From the NCBI GenBank assembly GCA_029238315.1, contig JAQWGI010000016.1, positions 50,998 to 114,997 on the forward strand: 64,000 nt of DNA, written 5' to 3'. The number at the start of each line of letters is the position of its first letter. Within the stretch, counting starts at the first letter, position 1. The translations under genes were made by a program, and so were the position numbers. Below, in pieces: positions 32,861-43,014 of the stretch. The notes under the pieces are model-generated. The model was not told the origin of the DNA, did no database searches, and saw nothing but the letters and a program-made list of their open reading frames with translations. The stretch is from Polaribacter sp. Lineage in GTDB: Bacteria > Bacteroidota > Bacteroidia > Flavobacteriales > Flavobacteriaceae.

Positions 32861-35362
32861 ATGAAAAAATATGTGTTACTTTTTGTCTTATGCTCCTACT
32901 TCGTTTGTAATGCGCAGCTAAAAATAAATGGACAAGTATTAGACATTAACAACAATCCACTTCCTTTTGTAAATGTTTACTTTAAGGGAACTACAAATGG
33001 AATTGTTACCAATTTTGATGGACATTTTGAGCTTACTTCTCCAAAAAAAAGAGGAAAAATAGAGATTTCCTTTGTTGGTTTTGAAACACTCTCTTTAAAA
33101 TACAGTTCAAAAAACACTTTTTTTAAAATTATTTTAAAAGAAGAAAGTAATTTGCTAGACGAGGTTGTAATTGTTTCTAAACCAAAAAAGCGACTTCGAA
33201 AAAAAGAAAATCCCGCGTATAGAATTTTAAAAGAAGTTTGGAGTAGAAAAAAGAAAAATGGCTTAAAACTTGTAAAAGCATATCAATACAGAAAACTTGA
33301 AACTACAGAAGTTGGTTTAAACAACCTAGATTCTGTATTCTTAAAAAAAGTGTTTGAAAAAAAATACAAAGAGGTATTAAAAAAATTACCTCCAAATGAA
33401 GATGGCATCAACTTTTACGTTCCGCTTTTTCTGAGCGAAACAGTCAAAAACATTTACGGCAACAACAATATAAATTTAGAACGTGAAGATATAGAAGCAG
33501 AAAAAAATGATGGCGTTAATAAAGATGGTTTTGTTTTTGAGAGAATGTCTAACACTTTTAACGATATTGATATTCACAAAAACAATGTAGAAATTTTAAA
33601 AAAATCCTTTGTCAGTCCAATTTCTACAACCGGTTTTGACACATACGATTATGTTTTACATGATAGCATTGTAGTTAACAACAAAAAAACATATTCAATT
33701 TATTTTTTTCCAAGGAGAGAAGGAGATTTAGCTTTTGAAGGTTCTTTATGGATTGCAGATAAAAATTTCTCAGTTACAAAAGTAAAAATGAGGATCAATA
33801 AAGACATTAATCTTAATTTTGTTAGAAAATTATCTTTTGAAAAAGAATATGAAATTAAAGATGATAGTATTTATCTACCCAAAAAAAATGTTTACTCAGG
33901 AGATTTTACCCTAACAGATAAAGATGACAAAAATAAAGGCTTAACAATAACTAAAACAAATACCTACTCTAATTATATCTTTGACAAAAAATTAACTGAT
34001 AAATTTTATTCGGAAGAAATAAAGCGTTTTAAACCAAAACAATTTGATCAAAATAACACCTATTGGGATAGTATTAGTAAATCTAGTAGCAAAAAAGACA
34101 CTTATAAGTTAATTCAATCAGTAAAAAATCAAAAAAAGATAAAACAAATAAGTGCCGTTTTAAACACTGCCTCAACGGGTTACTTTAACCTAGGTAATAA
34201 TATTCAGTTTGGGCAATACTGGAACACAATTGTAAGAAATAGCGTAGAAGGGCTAAAAGTAAAATTGGGCTTTAGAACCTTTACAACAACAGATGATCGT
34301 TTTAGAATTAGCGGTTTCTTAGGCTACGGAACAAAAGATAAACGCTACAAATTTGGAACAGAAGTAAAGTATTTAGTGAGCTATAAACCCAGAATTGCAG
34401 TTGGCGTATCCTACTTAAAAGATATTGAACAACTAGGTGGTAAACTTCTAAATACAAATGGGTTAAACGCCAACGTATTTGACACAAACGCCTTATTTTC
34501 TAGGGGTGAAAACTTTTTTTTATCACATGTAAATAGAACCGCTTTAAAATTTGATATTGAACTTAAAAAGAATTTGCATTTTGGAATTTCTGCAACACAT
34601 AATCTTATTAAAAGCGCTTCGCCAAAAGATTTTACAGTAGATTATTTAGACAACAATAATAACATTCAATCAGAAGTAACAGATGTTAGTACTGACGTTT
34701 ATATTGCTTACACACCTGGAAGGTTTGAGTATGGTTTTGGTGTTGAGCAGAAAATGGGAAGAAACATATTTCCATCAATTGTTTTTAATTACCACAGAGG
34801 TTTTAAAAACTTTTTAAATGGCGATTTTAATTACGATAAAATTCAATTTAAATATAGTCAACCAATTTTATTAGGGAAAATAGGACTTATGGTTGCTACA
34901 GTTGATGGAGGAAAAACCTTCGGAAAAGTTCCAATTACATTATTAAGTCCAATTCCTGCAAATCAAACCTACTGGCTAACAAAGAATACTTTTTCGTTAA
35001 TAAATTATTACGATTTTGTAACTGACACCTATTTGTCTGGACATTTCGAACATCATTTTAATGGATTTATTTTAAACAGAATCCCATTAATTAAAGATTT
35101 AAAACTACGAAGTCTAACAACCTTCAGAACCATTTACGGTAGCATTTCTAAAGAAAATATTGCTATTAACAAATCTAATATTACCTATGCTGCGCCAAAC
35201 AACAAATTATATTATGAGTATGGAGTTGGATTCGAAAACATTGGCTATGGAGATATTCGCCCGTTAAGAGTAGATTTTATTTGGCGAGGAGAACACATTA
35301 GTGTAAACGGATTGCCATCACCCAAATTTGCAGTAAGAGTTGGAATCAAAGCTGGATTTTAA
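32861..35362 (+). CDS. DUF5686 outer-membrane barrel protein with carboxypeptidase-like regulatory domain
   Basis: A signal peptide (to about residue 19, CNAQ) is followed by a CarboxypepD_reg-like beta-sandwich with GQVLDINNNPLPFVNVYFKGTTNG and DGHFELTS. The middle and C-terminal 650 residues are DUF5686, rich in amphipathic beta strands and aromatic residues and ending KFAVRVGIKAGF with a terminal Phe, as in outer-membrane barrels. Function is unknown. TonB-dependent receptors share the same N-terminal plug-preceding domain, but no TonB box or plug is visible. The start lies directly after the pdhB terminator, so its promoter is probably in or just before that hairpin. Confidence 0.88.
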   Translation: MKKYVLLFVLCSYFVCNAQLKINGQVLDINNNPLPFVNVYFKGTTNGIVTNFDGHFELTSPKKRGKIEISFVGFETLSLKYSSKNTFFKIILKEESNLLDEVVIVSKPKKRLRKKENPAYRILKEVWSRKKKNGLKLVKAYQYRKLETTEVGLNNLDSVFLKKVFEKKYKEVLKKLPPNEDGINFYVPLFLSETVKNIYGNNNINLEREDIEAEKNDGVNKDGFVFERMSNTFNDIDIHKNNVEILKKSFVSPISTTGFDTYDYVLHDSIVVNNKKTYSIYFFPRREGDLAFEGSLWIADKNFSVTKVKMRINKDINLNFVRKLSFEKEYEIKDDSIYLPKKNVYSGDFTLTDKDDKNKGLTITKTNTYSNYIFDKKLTDKFYSEEIKRFKPKQFDQNNTYWDSISKSSSKKDTYKLIQSVKNQKKIKQISAVLNTASTGYFNLGNNIQFGQYWNTIVRNSVEGLKVKLGFRTFTTTDDRFRISGFLGYGTKDKRYKFGTEVKYLVSYKPRIAVGVSYLKDIEQLGGKLLNTNGLNANVFDTNALFSRGENFFLSHVNRTALKFDIELKKNLHFGISATHNLIKSASPKDFTVDYLDNNNNIQSEVTDVSTDVYIAYTPGRFEYGFGVEQKMGRNIFPSIVFNYHRGFKNFLNGDFNYDKIQFKYSQPILLGKIGLMVATVDGGKTFGKVPITLLSPIPANQTYWLTKNTFSLINYYDFVTDTYLSGHFEHHFNGFILNRIPLIKDLKLRSLTTFRTIYGSISKENIAINKSNITYAAPNNKLYYEYGVGFENIGYGDIRPLRVDFIWRGEHISVNGLPSPKFAVRVGIKAGF

Positions 35363-35410
35363 CTGCAAAAAATATCCGCTATTTATTACATAAATACTTC
35401 AAAATATCAC

Positions 35411-35418
35411 TACTTTTG
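35411..35418 (+). promoter_or_regulatory. -7 promoter box TACTTTTG for ppa
   Basis: An exact TAnnTTTG match ending 25 bases before the ATG at 35444. Confidence 0.6.
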
Positions 35419-35443
35419 TCGACCGATAAAAAAGAAAAAAATA

Positions 35444-35971
35444 ATGACTGCAAAAGAAAAAAAAACAGTAGATGTTTTAATTGAAATTCCTAAAGGAAGC
35501 AGAAACAAATATGAATACGATTTTAAACTAGGAAAAATACGCTTTGATAGAATGTTATTCTCATCAATGATGTATCCTGGCGATTACGGCTTTATCCCTG
35601 AAACACTTGCTTTAGATGGCGATCCATTAGATGTTTTAGTTTTAGGAGCAGAGCCAACATTTCCAATGTGTGTAATGGAAGTAAAACCGATTGGAGTTTT
35701 CCATATGGCAGACGAAAAAGGACCAGATGAAAAATTAATTTGTGTACCAACCACAGATCCAATTTGGAATAGCTACAATGATTTATCAGATTTAAATCCA
35801 CATAGAAAAAAAGAAATTACTCATTTCTTTCAAGTTTATAAAGATTTAGAAAAGAAAAAAGTAGATATTGGAGATTGGGGAAATGCTGATGAAGCATATG
35901 AAATTTTAGATAAATGTATAGAGCGCTATCAAAATAGTGAACACAAAACAAATGGAAATTTTACAATTTAA
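35444..35971 (+). CDS. ppa: Soluble inorganic pyrophosphatase (family I)
   Basis: It hydrolyses pyrophosphate to phosphate in the cytoplasm. The 175-residue protein carries the family I active-site set: EIPKGSRNKYEYD, MMYPGDYGFIPETLALDGDPLDVLVL with the signature aspartates, and the KGPDEKLICVPTTDP segment with the ion-binding residues. It stands directly before the gene for a membrane pyrophosphatase, with a strong terminator between them, so the two are adjacent but transcribed apart. Confidence 0.96.
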   Translation: MTAKEKKTVDVLIEIPKGSRNKYEYDFKLGKIRFDRMLFSSMMYPGDYGFIPETLALDGDPLDVLVLGAEPTFPMCVMEVKPIGVFHMADEKGPDEKLICVPTTDPIWNSYNDLSDLNPHRKKEITHFFQVYKDLEKKKVDIGDWGNADEAYEILDKCIERYQNSEHKTNGNFTI

Positions 35972-35995
35972 TTTGTACAAAAACCACTTAATATT

Positions 35996-36031
35996 AAAAA
36001 GCCTTGTAATGAAAATTACAAGGCTTTTTTG
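35996..36031 (+). terminator. Rho-independent terminator after ppa
   Basis: The stem AAAAAGCCTTGTAAT / ATTACAAGGCTTTTT with a GAAA loop ends in a T run, 25 bases past the ppa stop. Confidence 0.9.
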
Positions 36032-36088
36032 TTTCTCATTGATTTTGTTATATTTACGACTATTAAAAACTAATCAAAACAAAAAAAT

Positions 36089-38602
36089 ATGGGATCAAAG
36101 ATGATTTACATGCCAATAGTATTGGCAGCATTAGGGTTAATTTATATGTTAATCAAAAAGTCTTGGGTAATGAAACAAGATGCTGGTGATGGTAAAATGA
36201 AAGAAATTTCGGACCACATTTACGAAGGTGCATTAGCCTTTTTAAATGCTGAATATAAGTTATTAGCAATTTTTGTACTTATTGTAAGTATTTTACTAGC
36301 TGTAGTATCCTTTATAGTTCCAACAACACACTGGCTAATTGTTGTCGCTTTTATTTTTGGGGCTATCTTTTCTGCTTTCGCAGGAAATATTGGAATGAAA
36401 ATCGCCACAAAAACAAATGTTAGAACAACGCAAGCTGCAAGAACTAGCTTACCTAATGCATTAAAAATCTCTTTTGGAGGTGGAACTGTAATGGGATTAG
36501 GTGTTGCTGGCCTAGCCGTTTTAGGTTTAACTGCTTTCTTTATCTTTTTCTTTCAATTTTTTATGGATGGAGTTTGGACTTCAACAAATGATATGACAAT
36601 TGTTCTTGAAACTTTAGCTGGATTCTCTTTAGGGGCAGAATCTATTGCATTGTTTGCAAGAGTTGGTGGAGGAATTTACACAAAAGCTGCCGATGTTGGA
36701 GCAGATTTAGTTGGTAAAGTAGAAGCTGGTATTCCAGAAGATGATCCAAGAAACCCTGCTACAATTGCAGACAATGTGGGTGATAACGTAGGTGATGTTG
36801 CTGGAATGGGAGCAGATTTATTTGGTTCTTATGTTGCAACCGTTTTAGCTGCTATGGTTTTAGGAAATTATGTTATTAAAGATATGGGCGGAAGTATTGA
36901 TGATATTTTCGGCGGAATCGGACCAATTTTATTACCAATGGCAATTGCTGGTGCAGGAATTATTATTTCTATCATCGGTACAATGTTGGTAAAAATAAAC
37001 AACAACGATGCTAAAGAATCTCAAGTAATGGGCGCTTTAAACATTGGTAACTGGACATCTATTATTTTAGTTGCATTATCTTGTTTAGGACTGTGTTATT
37101 ATATGTTGCCAGAAACCATGAACATGGAGTTCTTTGGAGAAGGACTAAAAGAAGTTTCTAGAATGCGTGTTTTTTATGCTACACTTGTAGGTTTAGTTGT
37201 AGGCGCAGTAATATCATCTGTTACAGAATATTACACCGGATTAGGAAAATCTCCTATCTTAAAAATAGTACAACAATCTTCAACTGGAGCAGGAACCAAC
37301 ATTATTGCTGGTTTAGCTACCGGAATGATTTCTACTTTTCCTTCTGTAATCTTATTTGCTGGTGCAATTTGGGCATCTTATTTCTTTGCAGGTTTTTACG
37401 GAGTTGCTTTAGCTGCTTCTGCAATGATGGCAACAACCGCTATGCAATTAGCAATTGATGCTTTTGGTCCAATTGCAGATAATGCAGGTGGAATTGCCGA
37501 GATGAGCGAACAAGAACCGATTGTTAGAGAACGAACAGATATTTTAGATTCAGTTGGCAATACAACTGCTGCAACAGGAAAAGGTTTTGCTATTGCATCT
37601 GCTGCATTAACTTCGTTAGCATTATTTGCTGCCTATGTAACCTTTACAGGAATAGACGGAATCAATATCTTTAAAGCACCTGTTCTAGCAATGTTATTTG
37701 TTGGAGGAATGGTACCTGTAGTATTTTCTGCTTTAGCAATGAATGCTGTTGGAAAAGCTGCTATGGAAATGGTACAAGAAGTGCGTCGTCAGTTTAAAAT
37801 GATTCCTGGAATTATGGAAGGTACTGGTAAACCAGAATACGATAAATGTGTAGCTATTTCTACAGAAGCTTCTTTAAGAGAAATGATGCTTCCAGGTTTA
37901 CTTACAATCGGATTTCCTTTAGTGATTGCTTTTGTTCCAATGATTTTTGGAATGGATAATTTAGCTATTGCAGAAATGCTTGGAGGCTATATGGCTGGAG
38001 TTACCGTTTCTGGTGTGCTTTGGGCAATTTTTCAAAACAATGCTGGTGGGGCTTGGGATAATGCAAAAAAATCTTTTGAAGCTGGTGTAGAAATCAACGG
38101 AGAAATGACCTATAAAGGTTCTGAAGCTCACAAAGCTGCTGTAACCGGTGATACCGTGGGAGATCCTTTTAAAGATACTTCTGGTCCATCAATGAATATT
38201 TTAATTAAACTTACTTGTTTAATCGGATTGGTGATTGCACCAATTTTAGGAGGACATTCATCTGATGACAATCATGACAATGACATGAGTGTTAATGTTT
38301 GGGTTAGTAAAAATGGAAAAAAACACAAAATAACAAAAGGAAGTTATACGTTTAGTGCAGATAAAGATGTAAAACATCAATCTAAAGAGGTAAAGGTTGA
38401 AATGAAAAAAGGGGATGGTGATTTATACGTTGCTACAGTTACGGCTATTACAAACATTGATGGAAAAAAAGTAAGTACGACTCAAAAAATCAAAGGAACT
38501 AAAACAGAGGTAGAAGCTAAAGTTGATGAACTTTATGGTGATGGTAAAGGTGGAGAACAAAAAATGATTAAAAAGATTAAAAAAGAAATTCAAGAGAATT
38601 AA
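36089..38602 (+). CDS. hppA: Ion-translocating membrane pyrophosphatase with C-terminal extension
   Basis: It couples pyrophosphate hydrolysis to pumping of protons or sodium ions across the inner membrane. The canonical catalytic block [20 protein letters not shown] (from about residue 193) is followed by [29 protein letters not shown] carries Ala where potassium-independent enzymes have Lys, so the enzyme should be K+-dependent. A Glu precedes the block in [16 protein letters not shown]; which ion is pumped cannot be settled by eye. Residues 721-837 ([10 protein letters not shown] onward) are an unusual charged soluble extension that should face the periplasm. The gene sits right after ppa. 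Confidence 0.94.
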   Translation: MGSKMIYMPIVLAALGLIYMLIKKSWVMKQDAGDGKMKEISDHIYEGALAFLNAEYKLLAIFVLIVSILLAVVSFIVPTTHWLIVVAFIFGAIFSAFAGNIGMKIATKTNVRTTQAARTSLPNALKISFGGGTVMGLGVAGLAVLGLTAFFIFFFQFFMDGVWTSTNDMTIVLETLAGFSLGAESIALFARVGGGIYTKAADVGADLVGKVEAGIPEDDPRNPATIADNVGDNVGDVAGMGADLFGSYVATVLAAMVLGNYVIKDMGGSIDDIFGGIGPILLPMAIAGAGIIISIIGTMLVKINNNDAKESQVMGALNIGNWTSIILVALSCLGLCYYMLPETMNMEFFGEGLKEVSRMRVFYATLVGLVVGAVISSVTEYYTGLGKSPILKIVQQSSTGAGTNIIAGLATGMISTFPSVILFAGAIWASYFFAGFYGVALAASAMMATTAMQLAIDAFGPIADNAGGIAEMSEQEPIVRERTDILDSVGNTTAATGKGFAIASAALTSLALFAAYVTFTGIDGINIFKAPVLAMLFVGGMVPVVFSALAMNAVGKAAMEMVQEVRRQFKMIPGIMEGTGKPEYDKCVAISTEASLREMMLPGLLTIGFPLVIAFVPMIFGMDNLAIAEMLGGYMAGVTVSGVLWAIFQNNAGGAWDNAKKSFEAGVEINGEMTYKGSEAHKAAVTGDTVGDPFKDTSGPSMNILIKLTCLIGLVIAPILGGHSSDDNHDNDMSVNVWVSKNGKKHKITKGSYTFSADKDVKHQSKEVKVEMKKGDGDLYVATVTAITNIDGKKVSTTQKIKGTKTEVEAKVDELYGDGKGGEQKMIKKIKKEIQEN

Positions 38603-38620
38603 ATCATATTATCTGTTCAT

Positions 38621-38649
38621 AAAAAAAGCACCCAATTGGGTGCTTTTTT
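38621..38649. terminator. Bidirectional terminator between hppA and pckA
   Basis: AAAAAAAGCACCC / GGGTGCTTTTTT form a stem with A and T runs on both sides, placed between the two convergent stop codons. Confidence 0.9.
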
Positions 38650-38667
38650 CATGAAAATATCTATAAA

Positions 38668-40260
38668 TTATTTAAGCGGTGCGCCTGCCATAATTTCTTC
38701 GTTTGCATATTCTTCAAACTGTTTAAAGTTCTTTTTAAAAGAAGTTGCTAATTCCATGGCTTTTGCATCATATGCCGTTTTGTCTGCCCAAGTATCTTTT
38801 GGATTTAAAACCTCATCTGGAACATTGTTACAAGTAGTTGGCATTGATAATCCAAAAACTGGATGCTGAACAAATCTAACAGCATCTAATCTTCCTTCTA
38901 AAGCTTCTGTAATCATCGCACGTGTATACTTTAATTTCATTCTGCTTCCTGTTCCATAAGAACCACCAGTCCAACCTGTGTTAATCAACCAAACATTAAC
39001 ATTAGCCTCCTGCATTTTTGCACTTAGCATTTCTGCATATTTTGTTGGGTGTAACGGCATAAATGGCGCTCCAAAACAAGCTGAGAAACTTGGAGTTGGC
39101 TCGTTAATTCCTGCTTCTGTTCCAGCAACTTTTGCTGTGTAACCAGAAATAAAATGATAAGCTGCTTGACCTGGAGTTAATTTTGAAATTGGAGGCAATA
39201 CTCCAAAAGCATCTGCAGTTAAAAAGAAAATATTTTTAGGATTCTTACCAATTGATGGTGTTTGAATATTATCTATATGATAAATAGGATAACTTACTCT
39301 TGTGTTTTGTGTAATTGAAACATCTTCAAAGTCTACATTTCCATTAGCGTCCATAATAACGTTTTCTAGAATTGCACCTTTTTTGATTGCATTATAAATT
39401 TCTGGTTCTTTTTCTGCAGATAAATCAATTACTTTTGCGTAACATCCACCTTCAAAATTAAATACTGTATTTTCAGAAGTCCAACCATGCTCATCATCAC
39501 CAATCAACTTACGTGTTGGATCACATGATAATGTTGTTTTTCCTGTTCCAGACAATCCAAAGAAAATTGCAGTTTCACCATTTTCTCCAACATTTGCAGA
39601 ACAGTGCATTGGTAACGTATTCTTATCAACTGGTAAAATAAAGTTTAATGCAGAGAAAATTCCTTTTTTGATTTCTCCTGTATAACCAGTTCCACCGATT
39701 AAGGCTATTTTTTTAGAAAAATTAAGAATTGCAAAATTATGTTGTCTTGTTCCATCAACTTCTGCTTCAGCCATAAATCCTGGCGCATTAATTACGGTCC
39801 ACTCTGGCGAAAATGTTTTTAATTCTTCTTTAGTTGGTCTTAAAAACATATTATGGGCAAACATGTTGCTCCACGGATATTCATTTACAACTCTAATATT
39901 TAATTTATAATCTTCATCAGCACAAGCATAACTGTCTCTAACAAAAATTTCTTTTTCTGATAAGTAATTGGTTACTTTATTGTATAATTTATCAAATTTA
40001 CCTGCATCAAACGGAATATTAATATCTCCCCACCAGATTTCATCTTTGGTTATTTCATCTTTTACAATAAAACGATCCATTGGTGATCTACCTGTAAATT
40101 CTCCTGTGTTAATTGCTAATGCTCCTGACGAAGCTTCTTTTCCTTGTCCTTTTTCAATAGTTGTTGCATGTAATTCATCTGAAGTTAAATTGAAATGAAC
40201 TGTAGCATTTTTAATTCCTAAACTATCTAGTGAAATTGATTTTGAATCAAGATTTACCAT
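38668..40260 (-). CDS. pckA: Phosphoenolpyruvate carboxykinase (ATP)
   Basis: PckA converts oxaloacetate to phosphoenolpyruvate for gluconeogenesis. Visible features are the RSPMDRFIV substrate region, the kinase-1a loop GLSGTGKTTLS, the metal site CDPTRKLIGDDEHGW and NTGWTGGSYGTGSRM. Length 530 residues matches the ATP-type enzyme. It has its own -7 box at 40308 and shares the hairpin at its end with hppA. It fits with the amino-acid-degrading genes in the window, which yield TCA intermediates. Confidence 0.97.
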   Translation of the reverse strand: MVNLDSKSISLDSLGIKNATVHFNLTSDELHATTIEKGQGKEASSGALAINTGEFTGRSPMDRFIVKDEITKDEIWWGDINIPFDAGKFDKLYNKVTNYLSEKEIFVRDSYACADEDYKLNIRVVNEYPWSNMFAHNMFLRPTKEELKTFSPEWTVINAPGFMAEAEVDGTRQHNFAILNFSKKIALIGGTGYTGEIKKGIFSALNFILPVDKNTLPMHCSANVGENGETAIFFGLSGTGKTTLSCDPTRKLIGDDEHGWTSENTVFNFEGGCYAKVIDLSAEKEPEIYNAIKKGAILENVIMDANGNVDFEDVSITQNTRVSYPIYHIDNIQTPSIGKNPKNIFFLTADAFGVLPPISKLTPGQAAYHFISGYTAKVAGTEAGINEPTPSFSACFGAPFMPLHPTKYAEMLSAKMQEANVNVWLINTGWTGGSYGTGSRMKLKYTRAMITEALEGRLDAVRFVQHPVFGLSMPTTCNNVPDEVLNPKDTWADKTAYDAKAMELATSFKKNFKQFEEYANEEIMAGAPLK

Positions 40261-40307
40261 GTTTATTTTTTAAGTTATTTATTTAGTTGTGTTAAATATA
40301 TAAAGAG

Positions 40308-40315
40308 CAAAAATA
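40308..40315 (-). promoter_or_regulatory. -7 promoter box TATTTTTG for pckA
   Basis: An exact TAnnTTTG match on the minus strand 47 bases above the ATG at 40260. Confidence 0.55.
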
Positions 40316-40363
40316 CTGATTATTTTCACATTGATTTAACCTTTTTTATTTTTTATCAACTAT

Positions 40364-40741
40364 TTACTGTTGATTTCTTTTTGAGAAACTAAACGCCATT
40401 ACCAACCAACCTAAGATGAAAAATAAACCTCCAAGCGGAGTAATAAACCAAATAGTTTTAGCTGAAACCCCTGCTAATTGAATTACATAAATTGATCCCG
40501 AAAAAAACAAAATTCCAAGAAAAAACAAAACACTAATTCGATTTTGTTGCTTAAATGAGAACCCTTTATAGGTATTTACAAATAGTAAAACAATAACATG
40601 AAACATTTGATAAAGCACAGCCGTTTCAAAACTATTTATTCCTTCAATAGTTAATGATTTAGATAAAGCATGTGCTCCAAAAGCACCCAACAGAATTGTA
40701 ACAACTCCTAAAGAAGCTGATATTGTTAAATTTTTATGCAT
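40364..40741 (-). CDS. DUF423 family membrane protein
   Basis: The 125-residue protein has four hydrophobic helices with the DUF423 start SLGVVTILLGAFGAHALSK and the later LGILFFSGSIYVIQLAG and TPLGGLFFILGWLVMAFSF. The family (YgdD-like) is widespread and of unknown function. It is a single gene between pckA and a divergent saccharopine-dehydrogenase-like gene; the ATG at 40741 is unambiguous. Confidence 0.9.
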   Translation of the reverse strand: MHKNLTISASLGVVTILLGAFGAHALSKSLTIEGINSFETAVLYQMFHVIVLLFVNTYKGFSFKQQNRISVLFFLGILFFSGSIYVIQLAGVSAKTIWFITPLGGLFFILGWLVMAFSFSKRNQQ

Positions 40742-40814
40742 TTTGTTAATTTTTGTTTTATTTTAAACTTATTTAAATGAATTGCGTATTTTAGCTAAAA
40801 CTATTTTACAGATT

Positions 40815-40822
40815 TATCTTTG
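40815..40822 (+). promoter_or_regulatory. -7 promoter box TATCTTTG for the saccharopine dehydrogenase-like gene
   Basis: An exact TAnnTTTG match ending 24 bases before the ATG at 40847. Confidence 0.55.
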
Positions 40823-40846
40823 TAAATTTAAGTATAAAATAATAAA

Positions 40847-42217
40847 ATGAGAAACATCTTAATTATCGGTGCTGGCAAGTCTAGTTCTTCTCTTATAAAG
40901 TACTTATTAGAGAAATCACCAAAAGAAAATATACATATTACAATTGGTGATATTTCACTTGATGAAATCAGTAAGAGATTTCAAAATCAGCAACATTTAA
41001 CATTAATAGAATTAGATGTATTTAACGAGAAACAAAGAACAAATGCTATAAAAAAAGCAGATATTGTTATTTCACTTTTACCTGCTAGATTTCATTTAGA
41101 AGTTGCAAAAGATTGTATCAAATTTAAAAAAAACATGGTAACTGCTTCTTATATTTCTGATGAAATGAAAGCGTTAGATGAAGAGGTAAAAAAGAACAAT
41201 TTAGTTTTTATGAACGAAATTGGGGTAGACCCAGGAATAGACCATATGAGCGCTATGAAGGTGATTGATAGCATTCATGAAAAAGGTGGGAAAATGTTAC
41301 TTTTCGAATCTTTTACTGGTGGACTAGTAGCTCCTGAAAGTGACAATAACTTATGGAATTATAAGTTTACCTGGAACCCAAGAAATGTTGTAACTGCAGG
41401 CCAAGGTGGTGCTGCAATGTTTATTCAAGAAGGTACCTATAAATACATTCCGTTTCATAAACTATTTAGAAGAACTGAGTTTTTACACATAAATGGCAGC
41501 GGAAAATTTGAAGCATATCCAAATAGAGATTCCTTAAAATACAGATCTATTTACGGATTAGAAGATATTTCTACAATGTACAGAGGAACAATAAGAAGAG
41601 TAGGATTTTCTAGGGCATGGAATGTTTTTATTCAACTAGGAATGACAGATGACACCTACAAAATTGAAGATTCTGAAAACATGAGTTACCGTGATTTTAC
41701 AAATTTATTTTTAGCCTATTCTCCTACAGATTCTGTAGAGTTAAAACTTCGCTCATATCTGAAGATTGATCAAGATGATGTAATGTGGGAAAAACTATTA
41801 GAGCTTGATATTTTTAATCCGAAGAAAAAAATTGGATTAAAAAAGGCAACTCCCGCTCAAATATTACAAAAAATATTGTCTGATAAATGGACGTTGTCTG
41901 AAGACGACAAAGACATGATTATTATGCATCATATATTTGGCTACGAATTAAATGGTAAAAAACAACAGATTGAAAGCAGTATGGTTGCCTTTGGAGAAAA
42001 CCAAACCTACACAGCAATGGCAAAAACTGTGGGCCTGCCTGTTGCGATAGCTGCATTAAAAATATTAAACGGCACCATAAAAACACCAGGAGTTCAAAGA
42101 CCTATTACTAAAGAAATCTATGAACCAATCTTGCATGAGTTAGAAAGTTTTGGCATTTCATTCAGCGAAAAAGAAGTTCCGTATCTAGGTTATAATCCTG
42201 AAAACGTATTTGGATAA
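40847..42217 (+). CDS. Saccharopine dehydrogenase family protein (saccharopine reductase-like)
   Basis: The N-terminus NILIIGAGKSSSSLIKYLL is a Rossmann dinucleotide site, followed by DIVISLLPARFHLEVAKDCI, MNEIGVDPGIDHMSAMKVID and SFTGGLVAPESDNNLWNYKFTWNPRNVV. This last pattern is characteristic of the glutamate-forming saccharopine dehydrogenases (Lys9 type) of lysine metabolism. In bacteria the member may run lysine degradation through saccharopine, or act on a related aminoadipate intermediate. Length 456 residues is typical. It forms a single unit with a terminator behind it. Confidence 0.88.
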   Translation: MRNILIIGAGKSSSSLIKYLLEKSPKENIHITIGDISLDEISKRFQNQQHLTLIELDVFNEKQRTNAIKKADIVISLLPARFHLEVAKDCIKFKKNMVTASYISDEMKALDEEVKKNNLVFMNEIGVDPGIDHMSAMKVIDSIHEKGGKMLLFESFTGGLVAPESDNNLWNYKFTWNPRNVVTAGQGGAAMFIQEGTYKYIPFHKLFRRTEFLHINGSGKFEAYPNRDSLKYRSIYGLEDISTMYRGTIRRVGFSRAWNVFIQLGMTDDTYKIEDSENMSYRDFTNLFLAYSPTDSVELKLRSYLKIDQDDVMWEKLLELDIFNPKKKIGLKKATPAQILQKILSDKWTLSEDDKDMIIMHHIFGYELNGKKQQIESSMVAFGENQTYTAMAKTVGLPVAIAALKILNGTIKTPGVQRPITKEIYEPILHELESFGISFSEKEVPYLGYNPENVFG

Positions 42218-42235
42218 TGAAAAAGAAAAAACTAA

Positions 42236-42270
42236 AGTGCGGTTTTGTAATTATATAAAACCGCATTTTT
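42236..42270. terminator. Terminator between the saccharopine dehydrogenase-like gene and trmN6
   Basis: TGCGGTTTT / AAAACCGCA form a stem with an AT-rich loop and a following TTTTT on the plus strand. The element touches the trmN6 stop codon, so it could serve both convergent genes. Confidence 0.85.
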
Positions 42271-43001
42271 CACATCTTTAAATAGAAATCTTTTGTAAGA
42301 TCTATATACTTTTCTGTGTATTGGTGTCTAGAAATCTCAATAACTAATTCTTCTTCTTTTAATTCTTTTTTCTGAAAAGAAAAAGACATTAAACTTCTTT
42401 TTATTTCAGATGATTCTGTTCCTTTTACTCTACAAACTTTATTTAAAAATAAATTATTCTGATTTGCAATTTTATTGAAATTTTGCTCTTCTTTAAAAGG
42501 GATGATTACAGAGAACTCACCAGAATCAGAAAGTAATTTTGAAGCTCCAATAATTAAATTTTCAAAAGATAAAGAGGATGTAAATCGCGCTTTATTCCTT
42601 GCATCATTTTCTGTTTCGTATCCATCTACATAAAATGGCGGATTAGACACAACTAAATCATATTTTTCTTCTTCCTCAAACATTTCTGTTACAAAATCAT
42701 CAAAGGGAGCATGGTAGCAATACAATCTATCAGACCAGTCGCTCAATTCAAAATTCCCGACACTTTGCTCATAAGCATTTTTATCAATTTCTACTGCATC
42801 AATAGTCATCGCTTCAGAACGTTGCGCCAACATTAAAGCAACAACACCAGTTCCGGAACCAACCTCTAAAATAGTATTTGGAAAATTCCCTAAAGGGCAC
42901 CAAGCACCTAGCAATACAGCATCTGTACCAACTTTCATTGCTGATGTTTCTTGGTAAACTGTAAATTCTTTAAATTGAAATGGCTTTGAATTACTGATAA
43001 T
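42270..43001 (-). CDS. trmN6: tRNA1(Val) (adenine(37)-N6)-methyltransferase, start upstream of the first ATG
   Basis: The SAM-dependent methyltransferase fold has EVGSGTGVVALMLAQRS and the N6-adenine motif NPPF (SNPPFYVDGY), as in YfiC/TrmN6. The first ATG at 42938 gives MKVGTDAVLLGAW, which lacks the conserved family N-terminus. The frame stays open upstream and encodes SNSKPFQFKEFTVYQETSA directly before MKVGTD, which is that missing start. No ATG, GTG or TTG precedes it before the tRNA; the candidates are ATT at 43001 or ATC at 42998. I use the ATT, since AUU starts are known, but this is an inference. The start lies 13 bases from the tRNA-Ser 3' end. Confidence 0.75.
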   Translation of the reverse strand: MISNSKPFQFKEFTVYQETSAMKVGTDAVLLGAWCPLGNFPNTILEVGSGTGVVALMLAQRSEAMTIDAVEIDKNAYEQSVGNFELSDWSDRLYCYHAPFDDFVTEMFEEEEKYDLVVSNPPFYVDGYETENDARNKARFTSSLSFENLIIGASKLLSDSGEFSVIIPFKEEQNFNKIANQNNLFLNKVCRVKGTESSEIKRSLMSFSFQKKELKEEELVIEISRHQYTEKYIDLTKDFYLKM

Positions 43002-43014
43002 CTCTTGTTTTTTG

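Noticed and set aside
38668..40320. A riboswitch or structured leader before pckA or ade
   Set aside because: The leaders are short (about 45 and 15 bases from the -7 boxes) and show no paired elements of known riboswitches.
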